A stretch of 64,000 nucleotides of DNA, taken from NCBI RefSeq assembly GCF_000686025.1, contig NZ_JMLQ01000006.1:1-64000 (forward strand), read 5' to 3'. The notes under the pieces were generated by a model. That model was not told the origin of the DNA and did not search any database. It worked only from the letters and a program-made list of their open reading frames with translations. The position numbers and the translations under genes were made by a program. Position 1 is the first letter of the stretch. Each line of letters starts with the position of its first letter. The stretch is from Rhodococcus sp. UNC23MFCrub1.1 (lineage in GTDB: Bacteria; Actinomycetota; Actinomycetes; Mycobacteriales; Mycobacteriaceae). Shown piece after piece: positions 52,767 to 61,037 of the stretch.

Positions 52767-53912
52767 CTATTCCCGCGGAGGGGAATCCTTGCCGAGCGGG
52801 TGGGTGGCCGACGGCTGTTCCGTCCGCTCCCGAAGTTCCGTCCGCTCGCGCTGCTCGACGGCGAGATCGAAGTGCAGGTCCTCGTGCTGATGCTTGCGGA
52901 ACAGGATAAGGAAGACGACCCAGCCGACGAGTGCCACCAGGATGAAGCTGACCAGGCGATACACCAGTGCGGACGCGACCGCTTGTGACGCGCTGATGCT
53001 GGCCGCGGTGGTGAGGGTCGCGATGAGAGTGGCGTCCACGATGACCAGACCACCGGGCGCACCGGGGATGGACCCCACCGTCTTGCTGGCCGAGAAGGCG
53101 ATGAGGAGCCCGTAGATCTTCGGATCCGCGCCGATGGCGTAGCAGGCGAACCCGAGGCACGCGACGTCCGCGAGGCGGTGCACCGCGGAGAAGCCGAGCG
53201 ACACCGTGCCGTCGCGGGCACCGAGGCGTACCGACTTCACCTGCTCGACGATCTCGTCCAGCCGGGCCATGCCCGTGTCGGGATCGTTGTTGCGCAGCGA
53301 GTTGTACTTCGACAGCCCCCACCGGCCGATGCCCACGATCGACTGGGGGTGGGAGCGGACGTAGCGCACGCCGGCGATGAGGGCGATCACGCCGGCGACG
53401 GGGACGATCAGTGCGAGGGTGTTGGCGCTGCCGCCGACGAGGAAGGCTCCCGTCACGCCCAGGACAGCCAGCCCGAGCGCGGCGATGACGCCGGAGATGG
53501 CGAGCTGCCACGACGCGACCACCGGGCTCGCGCCCCAGCGGCGTGTCTCGCGGTACGTGAACGCGGTGGAGAAGACCTGGCCGGCCGGCAGTGTCAGCGC
53601 CATGGCGGTGCTGCCGTAGATGACGGAGAGCGAGCGTCGCTGCGATACGCGGACACCGCCCGCGCGCAGCAACTGCTTCTGGACACGCGCGAACGCGGAC
53701 AGCGAGATCGCTTGCATCACGACGCAGGCCGCGGCCCATCCCCAGTGGATCTCGGTGAGGGCGCGCCACGACTCGTGCAGGCGCGGCCACAGGTAGACAC
53801 CCTCACCGACCAGCAACGCCACGAGGGCGACCGCGGCCACCCAGCGCAGCCATCGCCATCTGCCACCGGCGCGGGGCGACCCAGCGGATCGGCCCTGCTC
53901 CGGAACTACCAC
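52767..53912 (-). CDS. UPF0104/lysylphosphatidylglycerol-synthase-type flippase-like membrane protein
   Basis: A 381-residue polytopic protein with about eight membrane helices, corresponding to the flippase-like domain of MprF without its aminoacyltransferase half. Family segments include TLPAGQVFSTAFTYRE and FSASKTVGSIPGAPGGLVIVDATL. A charged C-terminal tail (EQRERTELRERTEQ) is cytoplasmic. It probably moves a lipid or glycolipid across the membrane; the cargo is unknown. GTG 53910-53912 lies 7 nt after TACTCT, with no ribosome binding site. Confidence 0.82.
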   Translation of the reverse strand: MVVPEQGRSAGSPRAGGRWRWLRWVAAVALVALLVGEGVYLWPRLHESWRALTEIHWGWAAACVVMQAISLSAFARVQKQLLRAGGVRVSQRRSLSVIYGSTAMALTLPAGQVFSTAFTYRETRRWGASPVVASWQLAISGVIAALGLAVLGVTGAFLVGGSANTLALIVPVAGVIALIAGVRYVRSHPQSIVGIGRWGLSKYNSLRNNDPDTGMARLDEIVEQVKSVRLGARDGTVSLGFSAVHRLADVACLGFACYAIGADPKIYGLLIAFSASKTVGSIPGAPGGLVIVDATLIATLTTAASISASQAVASALVYRLVSFILVALVGWVVFLILFRKHQHEDLHFDLAVEQRERTELRERTEQPSATHPLGKDSPPRE

Positions 53913-53938
53913 GGCACCGAGAGTAACGAACGGTGCCG
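53912..53938. promoter_or_regulatory. inverted repeat and -10 box between cyclase and UPF0104 genes
   Basis: CGGCACCG (53912-53919) and CGGTGCCG (53931-53938) form an 8-bp inverted repeat with an 11-bp centre. The centre holds the UPF0104 -10 box (minus strand TACTCT, 53920-53925). The repeat begins 4 bp after the cyclase stop. It may act as cyclase terminator, as operator of the downstream gene, or both. Confidence 0.5.
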
Positions 53939-53942
53939 ACGA

Positions 53943-55457
53943 TCAGCGCGGATAGTCGACCGGGGAGGCCAGGTGCGTCGCGCGCCGCCGTCCGCGCAGC
54001 TGCACCTTCTCGCCCAGTTCCCACTCGGACTGCTCGTCCTCGTCGGCGAAGTACAGTGCCGACGTCGACGCGAGAACCCGACTGGGAGTGAACTTCGCGA
54101 GTTCCGTCAGGCGCGACGCCTCGTTCACGGGATCACCGATGACGGTGTACTCGAAGCGTTCCTTGGCGCCGATGTTTCCCGCCACCGCCAGTCCGGCCGA
54201 CACGCCGATGCCGATGTCGAGTCCGGCGATCTCGGTGAGCTCGCTGCGCAGTTCCCGCGCTGCGGACAGTGCCGCGGTGGGTGCGTCCGGGCGATCCAGG
54301 GGCGCGCCGAAGATGGCCAGCGCCGCGTCGCCCACGAACTTGTTGACGAAGCCGTGGTGCCGGTCGACCACGTCGACGACGACGCGGAAGAAGTCGTTGA
54401 GCAGGTCGACGACCTCGCCGGGCGGACGTTCGGAGGCGGCGGCCGTCGAGCCGACCATGTCGACGAACAGCACCGCGACGAATCGGGTCTCGCCGCCGAG
54501 CTCGGTGCCGAACTTGAGAGCGCGCCGCGCGACGTCCTCACCGACGTGCTGCCCGAACAGCTCGCGCAGGACTGCACGCTCCGACGCGTCGGCCATCATC
54601 CGGTTGAAGCCGACCTGCAGACGGCCGATCTCACTGCCGTCGAACACCTCGACCTGGACCTCGGTGTGGCCCTCCTGCACCTTCTCGATGGCGCGGCGCA
54701 GCTGACGGATGGGATCGGAGATCTGGCTGGCGGTGAGCATCGACAGACAGAACGCCTGGATGATCGCCAGCACGCAGAGCAGGCTGATGGCGATGGCCAG
54801 CGAGTCGGGGGAGAAGACCAGGTCGGTGGTCAGCTGGGTCGCGCACAGCAGCAGGATTCCGACGACGGGGATCAGTGTGCCCAGTCCCCACGTCATCGCC
54901 ATGCGTGTACCCACACCGGGCGTCATCGTGCGGTCGAAACTGCCCTCGCTGAGCGCCTGCGCGGCGACGGGCCGGAGGATGCGTTCGCCCAGCATGTAGG
55001 TGAAGCCGAAGGTGATCGCCGCGGACATGGCGACCGTCACCGCGACGGCCACCGCGAGCGACGGCATCTCCGACGCGGTGAGCAGCATGAAGATGACGCC
55101 GCCCACGATCCAGAGCACCAGGTGCACGATGGCCTGGCGCAGCGGTGCGTGCAGGGCGGCCATCTGCTCCGATCGGCTGGGCGGTCCACCGCGGATCTGC
55201 CACCGCATGACACTGCGCAGCATGACGGCGGCGGTCGCGAGGCTGACGACGGCCGCGAAGAGCAGGTACGCCCCGAAGATGAAGACATTGCGCACCCGAT
55301 CGACGACGATCGACTCGTTCTCGGGAATGGGCAGCCCGTACCGGACGAAGGCGAACACCAGGATCGCGCCGAGCAGATTGGCCAGGAGCATCGACGCGAG
55401 GTACAGCGGCCAGCGACTTCTCAGGGTCAACGAGACCGCACGTAGAAGCGTCAGCAC
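53943..55457 (-). CDS. membrane-bound class III adenylate cyclase with HAMP domain
   Basis: A 504-residue protein. Six membrane helices (about residues 1-240) are followed by a HAMP domain (ISDPIRQLRRAIEKVQEG) and a class III cyclase domain. FVDMVGST carries a metal Asp, NKFVGDAALAIFGAP the substrate Lys and second metal Asp, and VIGDPVNEASRL the substrate Asp with transition-state Asn and Arg. Lys/Asp specificity residues indicate ATP, giving cAMP. The layout is that of M. tuberculosis Rv3645 and Rv1318c-Rv1320c. GTG 55455-55457 lies 6 nt after TAAGTT, so the start is leaderless. Confidence 0.9.
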   Translation of the reverse strand: MLTLLRAVSLTLRSRWPLYLASMLLANLLGAILVFAFVRYGLPIPENESIVVDRVRNVFIFGAYLLFAAVVSLATAAVMLRSVMRWQIRGGPPSRSEQMAALHAPLRQAIVHLVLWIVGGVIFMLLTASEMPSLAVAVAVTVAMSAAITFGFTYMLGERILRPVAAQALSEGSFDRTMTPGVGTRMAMTWGLGTLIPVVGILLLCATQLTTDLVFSPDSLAIAISLLCVLAIIQAFCLSMLTASQISDPIRQLRRAIEKVQEGHTEVQVEVFDGSEIGRLQVGFNRMMADASERAVLRELFGQHVGEDVARRALKFGTELGGETRFVAVLFVDMVGSTAAASERPPGEVVDLLNDFFRVVVDVVDRHHGFVNKFVGDAALAIFGAPLDRPDAPTAALSAARELRSELTEIAGLDIGIGVSAGLAVAGNIGAKERFEYTVIGDPVNEASRLTELAKFTPSRVLASTSALYFADEDEQSEWELGEKVQLRGRRRATHLASPVDYPR

Positions 55458-55463
55458 GAGGTC

Positions 55464-55488
55464 AACTTACCGGGTGCTCGGTTAGGCT
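55464..55488. promoter_or_regulatory. compact divergent promoter pair
   Basis: Only 37 bp separate the cyclase GTG (55457) from the AI-2E gene GTG (55495). Minus-strand TAAGTT (55464-55469) and plus-strand TAGGCT (55483-55488) each lie 6 nt before their start codon. Each -35 region must then fall inside the neighbouring gene's 5' end, so the two promoters physically overlap. Confidence 0.5.
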
Positions 55489-55494
55489 TCCTCG

Positions 55495-56673
55495 GTGACG
55501 GACGATCCGGCGGAGTCGGTACACCCTGTGGTACGTGTCGGCGCTGCGTGGACGTGGCGTCTGTTGGTGTTGTTCGCCGGTCTCGTGGTGATCGGCATGA
55601 TCGTGCACCGGCTCGAGAGCGTCGTCGTCCCGGTGGCACTCGCCCTGCTGGCGTCGGCGCTGCTCTCCCCGCTCGTCGACTGGATGCAGCGGCGCGGCAT
55701 CCCGCGCGTCGTCGCGGTCATCGTCTCGATCCTCGGCAGTCTCGGGCTGCTGGTGGGCATCCTGACGTTCGTCGTCGAGCAGTTCATCGAGGGCGTCCCC
55801 GCCCTCACGGATCAGTTCACCGGCAGCGTCACCCAGATCCAGGACTGGCTGACGCAGGGGCCCCTGCACTTCAGCGAGGACCAGATCCGCAGTGCCGGCG
55901 ACTCGGTGGTCCGGTCGGTGCAGTCGAATCAGGAAGCCCTCACCAGTGGCGCGTTGACCACCGCCGCGGTGATCGGCGAGATGCTCACCGGGGCTCTGCT
56001 CGTGCTCTTCACCCTCATCTTCTTCCTCTACGGCGGACAGCAGATCTGGGACTTCGTGTCCCGGATCGTCCCGACGCGGGCGCGCCGCCGCGTCCGGTTG
56101 GCAGGCAGCCAGGCGTTCGGCTCGCTGGTGGGGTACGTGCGCGCCACCGTCGCGGTCGCCGCCGTGGACGCCATCGGTATCGGCACGGGACTGGCGATCC
56201 TCGGTGTCCCGCTGGCTCTTCCGCTGGCGTCACTGGTGTTCATCGGAGCGTTCATTCCCATCGTGGGTGCGGTGCTCACCGGCTTCGTCGCGGTGCTCGT
56301 CGCCCTGGTGACCAAGGGATTCATCACGGCGCTCATCGCACTCGCGATCGTCATCGCCGTGATGCAGGTCGAAGGCCATGTGCTGCAACCACTCCTGCTC
56401 GGTCGCGCAGTCCGTGTGCATCCCCTGGCCGTGGTGCTCGCCATCGCCACCGGCATCGTCATGGCGGGCATCATCGGTGGCCTGCTCTCGGTGCCGCTCG
56501 TCGCGATGGCCAATACCGCTATCCGCTCACTGCTCGCCGACGATCCCGAGGAGGCGTACGAGGAGATCGCCGACACGGATCCGTCGGAACCGATGTTCCC
56601 GGCCGCGCCGAACAGTCCGCACCCCGAGAACCAGAAGCTGAGCCGTGGCGGGGTCGACGGTCCCGCGAGTTGA
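55495..56673 (+). CDS. AI-2E family (UPF0118/PerM-like) transporter
   Basis: A 392-residue protein with about eight membrane helices. An N-terminal pair leads into an extracytoplasmic helical region (EDQIRSAGDSVVRSVQSNQ). The conserved core is FIGAFIPIVGAVLTGFVAVLVALV, and EGHVLQPLLLGRAVRVHPLAVV is the family signature. The polar C-tail is cytoplasmic. Despite the name, substrates of actinobacterial members are unknown. In M. tuberculosis a UPF0118 protein (Rv0205) precedes mmpL3. It overlaps the following kinase gene by 29 bp. Confidence 0.88.
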   Translation: MTDDPAESVHPVVRVGAAWTWRLLVLFAGLVVIGMIVHRLESVVVPVALALLASALLSPLVDWMQRRGIPRVVAVIVSILGSLGLLVGILTFVVEQFIEGVPALTDQFTGSVTQIQDWLTQGPLHFSEDQIRSAGDSVVRSVQSNQEALTSGALTTAAVIGEMLTGALLVLFTLIFFLYGGQQIWDFVSRIVPTRARRRVRLAGSQAFGSLVGYVRATVAVAAVDAIGIGTGLAILGVPLALPLASLVFIGAFIPIVGAVLTGFVAVLVALVTKGFITALIALAIVIAVMQVEGHVLQPLLLGRAVRVHPLAVVLAIATGIVMAGIIGGLLSVPLVAMANTAIRSLLADDPEEAYEEIADTDPSEPMFPAAPNSPHPENQKLSRGGVDGPAS

Positions 56674-57802
56674 CGCCGCCGGTGTCGCGGAGGCACCGCT
56701 GTGGCGCGCCGCGGCAGCGTTCCGACTGGTCACCGTCCTGTACGTGGTCGGGTTCCAGTTGGTCGTCCAGGATCGGTACGACGCACCGCGCCTGAGCTGG
56801 CTGTTCGTCGTCGTCACCGTCATCTGGTCCGGAATCGCGGCCGTCGCGACCCTGACGACGCCCGCGCGGCGCCCCGTCGTCGTCGCCGACCAGATGATGA
56901 CGCCGGCATTGATCTGCAGCACGCTGCTGGTGGCGAGTCCGGCATGGCGCCAGGACCACCAGGTGCTCCCGACGACGATCTGGGTGGCCAACGCCGTGAT
57001 CGGTGCCGCCGTCCTGGGAGGCCCCCGAGCGGGGCTCGCCTCGGCGGCAGTGATGACCGCCGCCATCGCCGTGGTGCGCGGCACCGTCGACGGCGAGTTG
57101 TGGCGCGACTCGACCGGGCCCGTGCTGTTGTCCGTCGGTCTGGCACTGGGGCTCGCGGCGCGGACGGCGCGCCTCGCACGCAGCCGCCTGGACGAGGCGG
57201 TGGCCCTGGCCGCGGCGACCGCGGAACGCGAGCGCCTGGCCCGCGAGGTGCACGACGGTGTGCTGCAGGTGCTGGCCATGGTCAGTCGTCGCGGCCACGA
57301 GATCGGCGGCGCAGCAGCAGAACTGGCAGATCTCGCCGGCAGCCAGGAGGCTGCGCTCCGCGCCCTGCTGTCCGGGTCGGCCACCGGGCGTACCGACGGC
57401 ACTGCCGACCTGGCCGCGCTGGTGCGCGCTGCGGTGGGCACGCGCGCCGTGGTCTCGGCGCCGTCCGAGGCCGTCGTTCTCCGGGCGTCGGCCGCGTCGG
57501 AGCTCGCGGCCGCGACGCTCGCCGCCGTCGACAACGCGCATCGACACGGCGGGTCCGACGTCCACGTGTTCGTGCTGGTGGAGGACTTGGGGGACGAGGT
57601 GATGGTGACGGTGCGCGACGACGGAGCAGGAATGGCACCCGGCCGTCTCGACGAGGCGCGTGCGGAGGGACGGCTCGGCGTCTCCGGCTCGATCGTGGGC
57701 CGGACGGCAGCCATCGGTGGGCGTGCGAGGGTGGACAGCAGGCCAGGAGAGGGAACGGAATGGGAACTGACGCTGCCACGGACAGCGCCGACGCCTCGGT
57801 GA
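56645..57802 (+). CDS. sensor histidine kinase, MacS/NarX type
   Basis: A 385-residue kinase. The N-terminal half has about six membrane helices. The HisKA_3-type dimerisation helix is AERERLAREVHDGVLQVLAMV, with the phospho-accepting His in EVHDG near residue 203. The ATPase domain has DNAHRHGG (N box) and VRDDGAGM (G1), and ends GTEWELTLP. GTG 56645 is 29 bp inside the upstream gene; no better start is visible. It overlaps its response regulator by 43 bp. Confidence 0.88.
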   Translation: MAGSTVPRVDAAGVAEAPLWRAAAAFRLVTVLYVVGFQLVVQDRYDAPRLSWLFVVVTVIWSGIAAVATLTTPARRPVVVADQMMTPALICSTLLVASPAWRQDHQVLPTTIWVANAVIGAAVLGGPRAGLASAAVMTAAIAVVRGTVDGELWRDSTGPVLLSVGLALGLAARTARLARSRLDEAVALAAATAERERLAREVHDGVLQVLAMVSRRGHEIGGAAAELADLAGSQEAALRALLSGSATGRTDGTADLAALVRAAVGTRAVVSAPSEAVVLRASAASELAAATLAAVDNAHRHGGSDVHVFVLVEDLGDEVMVTVRDDGAGMAPGRLDEARAEGRLGVSGSIVGRTAAIGGRARVDSRPGEGTEWELTLPRTAPTPR

Positions 57803-58434
57803 CGGTGATGGTAGTCGACGACCACCCGATGTGGCGTGACGGAGTGGCGCGGGACCTCGACGCGCGGGGCTTCCGTGTGGTGGCCACCGCCGACGGAGTC
57901 CGCTCGGCCACCGCGCGTGCGCGGGCGACGTCGCCGCAGGTGGTCGTCATGGACATGGACCTCGGAGACGGAACCGGAGCCGAGGGCACCGCGTCGGTGC
58001 TGGCGGTCTCGCCCGACAGTCGGGTACTGGTGCTCTCCGCGTCCGCCGAACGGGACGACGTGCTCGGCGCGGTCAAGGCTGGGGCGACCGGCTACCTCGT
58101 GAAGAGCGCCTCCATCGACGATCTGGTGTCCGCCGTACAGGCGACGAGTCGCGGCGATGCGGTGTTCACGCCCGGACTGGCCGGGCTGGTGCTCGGGGAG
58201 TACCGGCGCATGGCAGCCGCCCCCACGGCTGCGGAACCGCCTCCCGTGCTGACCGAGCGCGAGACGGAGGTGTTGCGCATGGTCGCGAAAGGGTTGAGCG
58301 CCAAGCAGATCGGCGTTCGGCTCGGTATCAGTCACCGCACAGTCGAGAACCACGTGCAGGCGACCCTGCGCAAGCTGCACCTCGCGAATCGTGTCGAACT
58401 CACCCGGTGGGCGCTCGAGCAGGGGCTGCAGTGA
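57760..58434 (+). CDS. NarL/FixJ-type response regulator
   Basis: A 224-residue two-domain regulator. The receiver domain has acidic pair VVDDHPMWRDG, phospho-accepting Asp in VVVMDMDLGDG, and late Lys in GYLVKSAS. The LuxR-type helix-turn-helix is LTERETEVLRMVAKGLSAKQIG followed by RTVENHVQ. AGGAGAGGG precedes ATG 57760, which is why the start is placed inside the kinase gene. It is the partner of the upstream kinase. Confidence 0.92.
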   Translation: MGTDAATDSADASVTVMVVDDHPMWRDGVARDLDARGFRVVATADGVRSATARARATSPQVVVMDMDLGDGTGAEGTASVLAVSPDSRVLVLSASAERDDVLGAVKAGATGYLVKSASIDDLVSAVQATSRGDAVFTPGLAGLVLGEYRRMAAAPTAAEPPPVLTERETEVLRMVAKGLSAKQIGVRLGISHRTVENHVQATLRKLHLANRVELTRWALEQGLQ

Positions 58435-58449
58435 CGGCGTCGTGTTCAC

Positions 58450-58455
58450 TACTCT
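58450..58455 (+). promoter_or_regulatory. -10 box of the DUF1707 gene
   Basis: TACTCT ends 7 nt before ATG 58463, with no ribosome binding site. It places a separate leaderless promoter just after the response regulator stop and selects ATG 58463 over upstream in-frame codons. Confidence 0.45.
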
Positions 58456-58462
58456 GGTCGCC

Positions 58463-59119
58463 ATGACCGGAGACGGCACCGACCCCAGGAACATGCGCGT
58501 GAGCGACGCCGAACGAGAGCACGTGGGCGGCCTGCTCCAACGCGCCGTCGGACAGGGGATGCTGTCGCTCGGCGAGTTCACCGAGCGGATGGACTCGGTA
58601 CTGGCGGCCAAGACGCGCGGTGAGCTCAACGCGGTGCTGGTCGACCTGCCGGGCATGACACTGCAGGGCGGCCCACCCCAGCAGGCCGGACCGCTCGCCG
58701 TGGTCCCGAGCGACGCGCTGACGTCGGCACCCGGACACCCGGCCACCGACGGTGCACCCGTGGACATCCGAGCCACGATGTCGACGGTCACCCGTTCCGG
58801 TACCTGGACCGCGCCGTCGGCCATCCGGGTCGCGTCGAAGATGGCCACGGTGACCCTCGACTTCAGTTCCGCGGTTCTGACCTCGCGCGAGGTGCGGATC
58901 GACGTGGACGACTACTGCAGCACCATCACCGTCGTGGTGCCCGAGGGTGCGTCGGTGGATCTCGACGGCGTCGACACCATGGGCGGCAGTGCGACCAACA
59001 AGGTGCGCAGCCGGCCTGTCGAAGGGGGACTGCACGTCGTCGTGCGCGGACGCATCCGCTTCGGATCCGTCACGGCCAAGCACCCGTTCGGGACGTCCAT
59101 CAAGCGCATGTTCGGGTAG
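58463..59119 (+). CDS. DUF1707 SHOCT-like domain protein
   Basis: A 218-residue protein. The N-terminal DUF1707 domain (MRVSDAEREHVGGLLQRAVGQGMLS, then EFTERMDSVLAAKTRGEL) covers residues about 10-65. A linker and a C-terminal beta-rich domain follow, similar to the DUF1707-associated cell-wall-active fold (VTLDFSSAVLT, VPEGASVDLDGVD). No membrane segment is seen. Function unknown; such genes often accompany envelope-stress regulators, and a two-component system lies directly upstream. Confidence 0.85.
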   Translation: MTGDGTDPRNMRVSDAEREHVGGLLQRAVGQGMLSLGEFTERMDSVLAAKTRGELNAVLVDLPGMTLQGGPPQQAGPLAVVPSDALTSAPGHPATDGAPVDIRATMSTVTRSGTWTAPSAIRVASKMATVTLDFSSAVLTSREVRIDVDDYCSTITVVVPEGASVDLDGVDTMGGSATNKVRSRPVEGGLHVVVRGRIRFGSVTAKHPFGTSIKRMFG

Positions 59120-59207
59120 GAACTGCACCCTCGGCTGAGTAGAACGGCGTCGGACTCGAGTAGTTTCCCGTGTTCCCCCGGTCCGCCCCGGCCAGCACGA
59201 TCGAGGT

Positions 59208-61037
59208 ATGACCACTCCCTCGATAGATCCGCGACTCGTGCACGTGTTGTCCGGTGAGGTCGCCTCCCTGCAGCAGCATCTCGCCCGCGTCGGCCACGAC
59301 CTGGGTCTCCTCCGACAGCAGCTCGACGGTCCGCCGATGCAGGCCCCGCTGCAGGCGCCCCCTCAGCAGCACCCCGTCTCGAGGCCACAGGTGCAGAGTC
59401 CTCCGGTGTCGACTCCCCCGGTACGGCCGATCCCGCGCCCGATGCCCACGCCTCCCCGTGACACCACCCCGTGGTGGCAACGCGACGGTGTCGTCAGTCG
59501 TGTGCTCGCCGCCGCGGGCGCTGCGGTGACCGTCATCGGTGTCGTGATGCTGGTGGTGCTCGCGGCGCAGTCGGGCTGGTTCGGGCCCGGTCCTCGTGTC
59601 GCCGCGGGTGCGCTGCTGTCCGGAGCGCTCGTCGCCGCCGCGCACCGTGTGGTCGCCCGACCCGGTGGCCGCGTCGGCGCCGTCGCACTCGCCGCGACGG
59701 GATTCGCCGGGCTGTATCTCGACCTCGCCGCCGTCACCGCGCTGTACGGGTGGGTGCATCCCGTCGTCGGGCTCGTGGTGGGACTCGGTGTCGCCGCGCT
59801 CGGAGTCGCGGTCGCACTGCGCTGGTCGTCGCAGTCACTCGCGGTGATGGTCGTGGCCGGCATCGCGACACTGGCACCCGTCGTCACGGGCGGCATCACG
59901 CCGGCACTCCTCGCATTCCTGGTGGTCGTGCAGATCGCCGCCTCGCCGGTCGACGTCCGCGAACAGTGGGTCTGGTTGCGCGTTGTCCGCACCGTCCCGG
60001 TCGTCGGAGCGGTGCTGCTCGCCGGGCTGCTCGCCCACGTGGAGACGGTCCCGACCGCCGATCTGCTGCCGCTGCTCGTCGTCGCGGGACTGTCCTTCGG
60101 CACTTCTGTCGTCGCCTGGTGGACCACCCTCGCCCACCGCGCCGTGGACCCGGCGTCGCTCGCCTCGATCGCGGCCACCGCCGCCGCGGTCCTCGTCACC
60201 GCGACGCTGTTCTCTCGCCCCGTCGCCGGCGGCGTCGACGCTGCGGTCGCGCTCGCCCTGGTGGCGATCCTGGTCGCTCGACGCGAGCTGGTCACCACGG
60301 TTCGTCTGGTGCTCACAGCGACGGCTTCGGTGGCGGTGGCGTCGGCGCTGGTGACGGGCACGGCCGATCAGGCCCGCATTCTCGCCCTGCTGCTGGTCGC
60401 CACCACGGCGCTTCTCGTCGGCGCCCGGGCCCGCTCGGGTGTGTCGGCCGCAGCCGGCGCGTTCTTCGCCCTCCTCGGAACCAGCGCACACTCGCAGATC
60501 ACCTCGGTCGACTCGCTGAGCAGCCCCGTTCGCGCGCTCGACTCCGGCTGGGCCTCGGTGCCCGCGTCGGTCGCCATGATCGCGATGGCTGTGGCGGGAG
60601 TGCTCGCGGCACTGCGCACCATCGGGGACGCGACGCTCCGAACCCTCGCCGCCGGCCTGGCGGGAGTCGCCGGCCTCTTCGGTGCGACGGCGGTGTGCGT
60701 GATCACCGGCATCGAGATCGGCGGCCGCACCGGGTTCCTCGTCGGCCACGGCGCAGCGACCATCGTGTGGATGACCGTCGCCGTCGCACTGCTGATGCGT
60801 GGTCTGTCCGACGCCACCGGTGCCCGCGCGGTCCTCGCCGCAGGTCTCACCGTCGCGGCCTCGGCCATCGCCAAGCTGTTCCTGTTCGATCTCAGCGCAC
60901 TCGGTGGACTGCCCCGCGCCGCAGCGTTCCTGGTGGTGGGAGTGATGCTGCTCGGTATCGGCACCCGCTACGCGAGGTCGTTCGCGGACCGCGCCGTCAC
61001 TGCCGACGCTGGCGGGCCAGCAACTCGCTCACACTGA
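59208..61037 (+). CDS. DUF2339 family polytopic membrane protein
   Basis: A 609-residue protein. The N-terminus is a short coiled region (VASLQQHLARVGHDLGLLRQQ) and a Pro-rich linker. From residue about 100, some 18-20 hydrophobic segments follow; LYLDLAAVTALYGWV and ASAIAKLFLFDLSALGG are family-like. DUF2339 proteins are probably envelope-related, but no activity is established. GAGGT directly precedes ATG 59208. Its end overlaps the convergent MMPL gene by 41 bp. Confidence 0.85.
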   Translation: MTTPSIDPRLVHVLSGEVASLQQHLARVGHDLGLLRQQLDGPPMQAPLQAPPQQHPVSRPQVQSPPVSTPPVRPIPRPMPTPPRDTTPWWQRDGVVSRVLAAAGAAVTVIGVVMLVVLAAQSGWFGPGPRVAAGALLSGALVAAAHRVVARPGGRVGAVALAATGFAGLYLDLAAVTALYGWVHPVVGLVVGLGVAALGVAVALRWSSQSLAVMVVAGIATLAPVVTGGITPALLAFLVVVQIAASPVDVREQWVWLRVVRTVPVVGAVLLAGLLAHVETVPTADLLPLLVVAGLSFGTSVVAWWTTLAHRAVDPASLASIAATAAAVLVTATLFSRPVAGGVDAAVALALVAILVARRELVTTVRLVLTATASVAVASALVTGTADQARILALLLVATTALLVGARARSGVSAAAGAFFALLGTSAHSQITSVDSLSSPVRALDSGWASVPASVAMIAMAVAGVLAALRTIGDATLRTLAAGLAGVAGLFGATAVCVITGIEIGGRTGFLVGHGAATIVWMTVAVALLMRGLSDATGARAVLAAGLTVAASAIAKLFLFDLSALGGLPRAAAFLVVGVMLLGIGTRYARSFADRAVTADAGGPATRSH

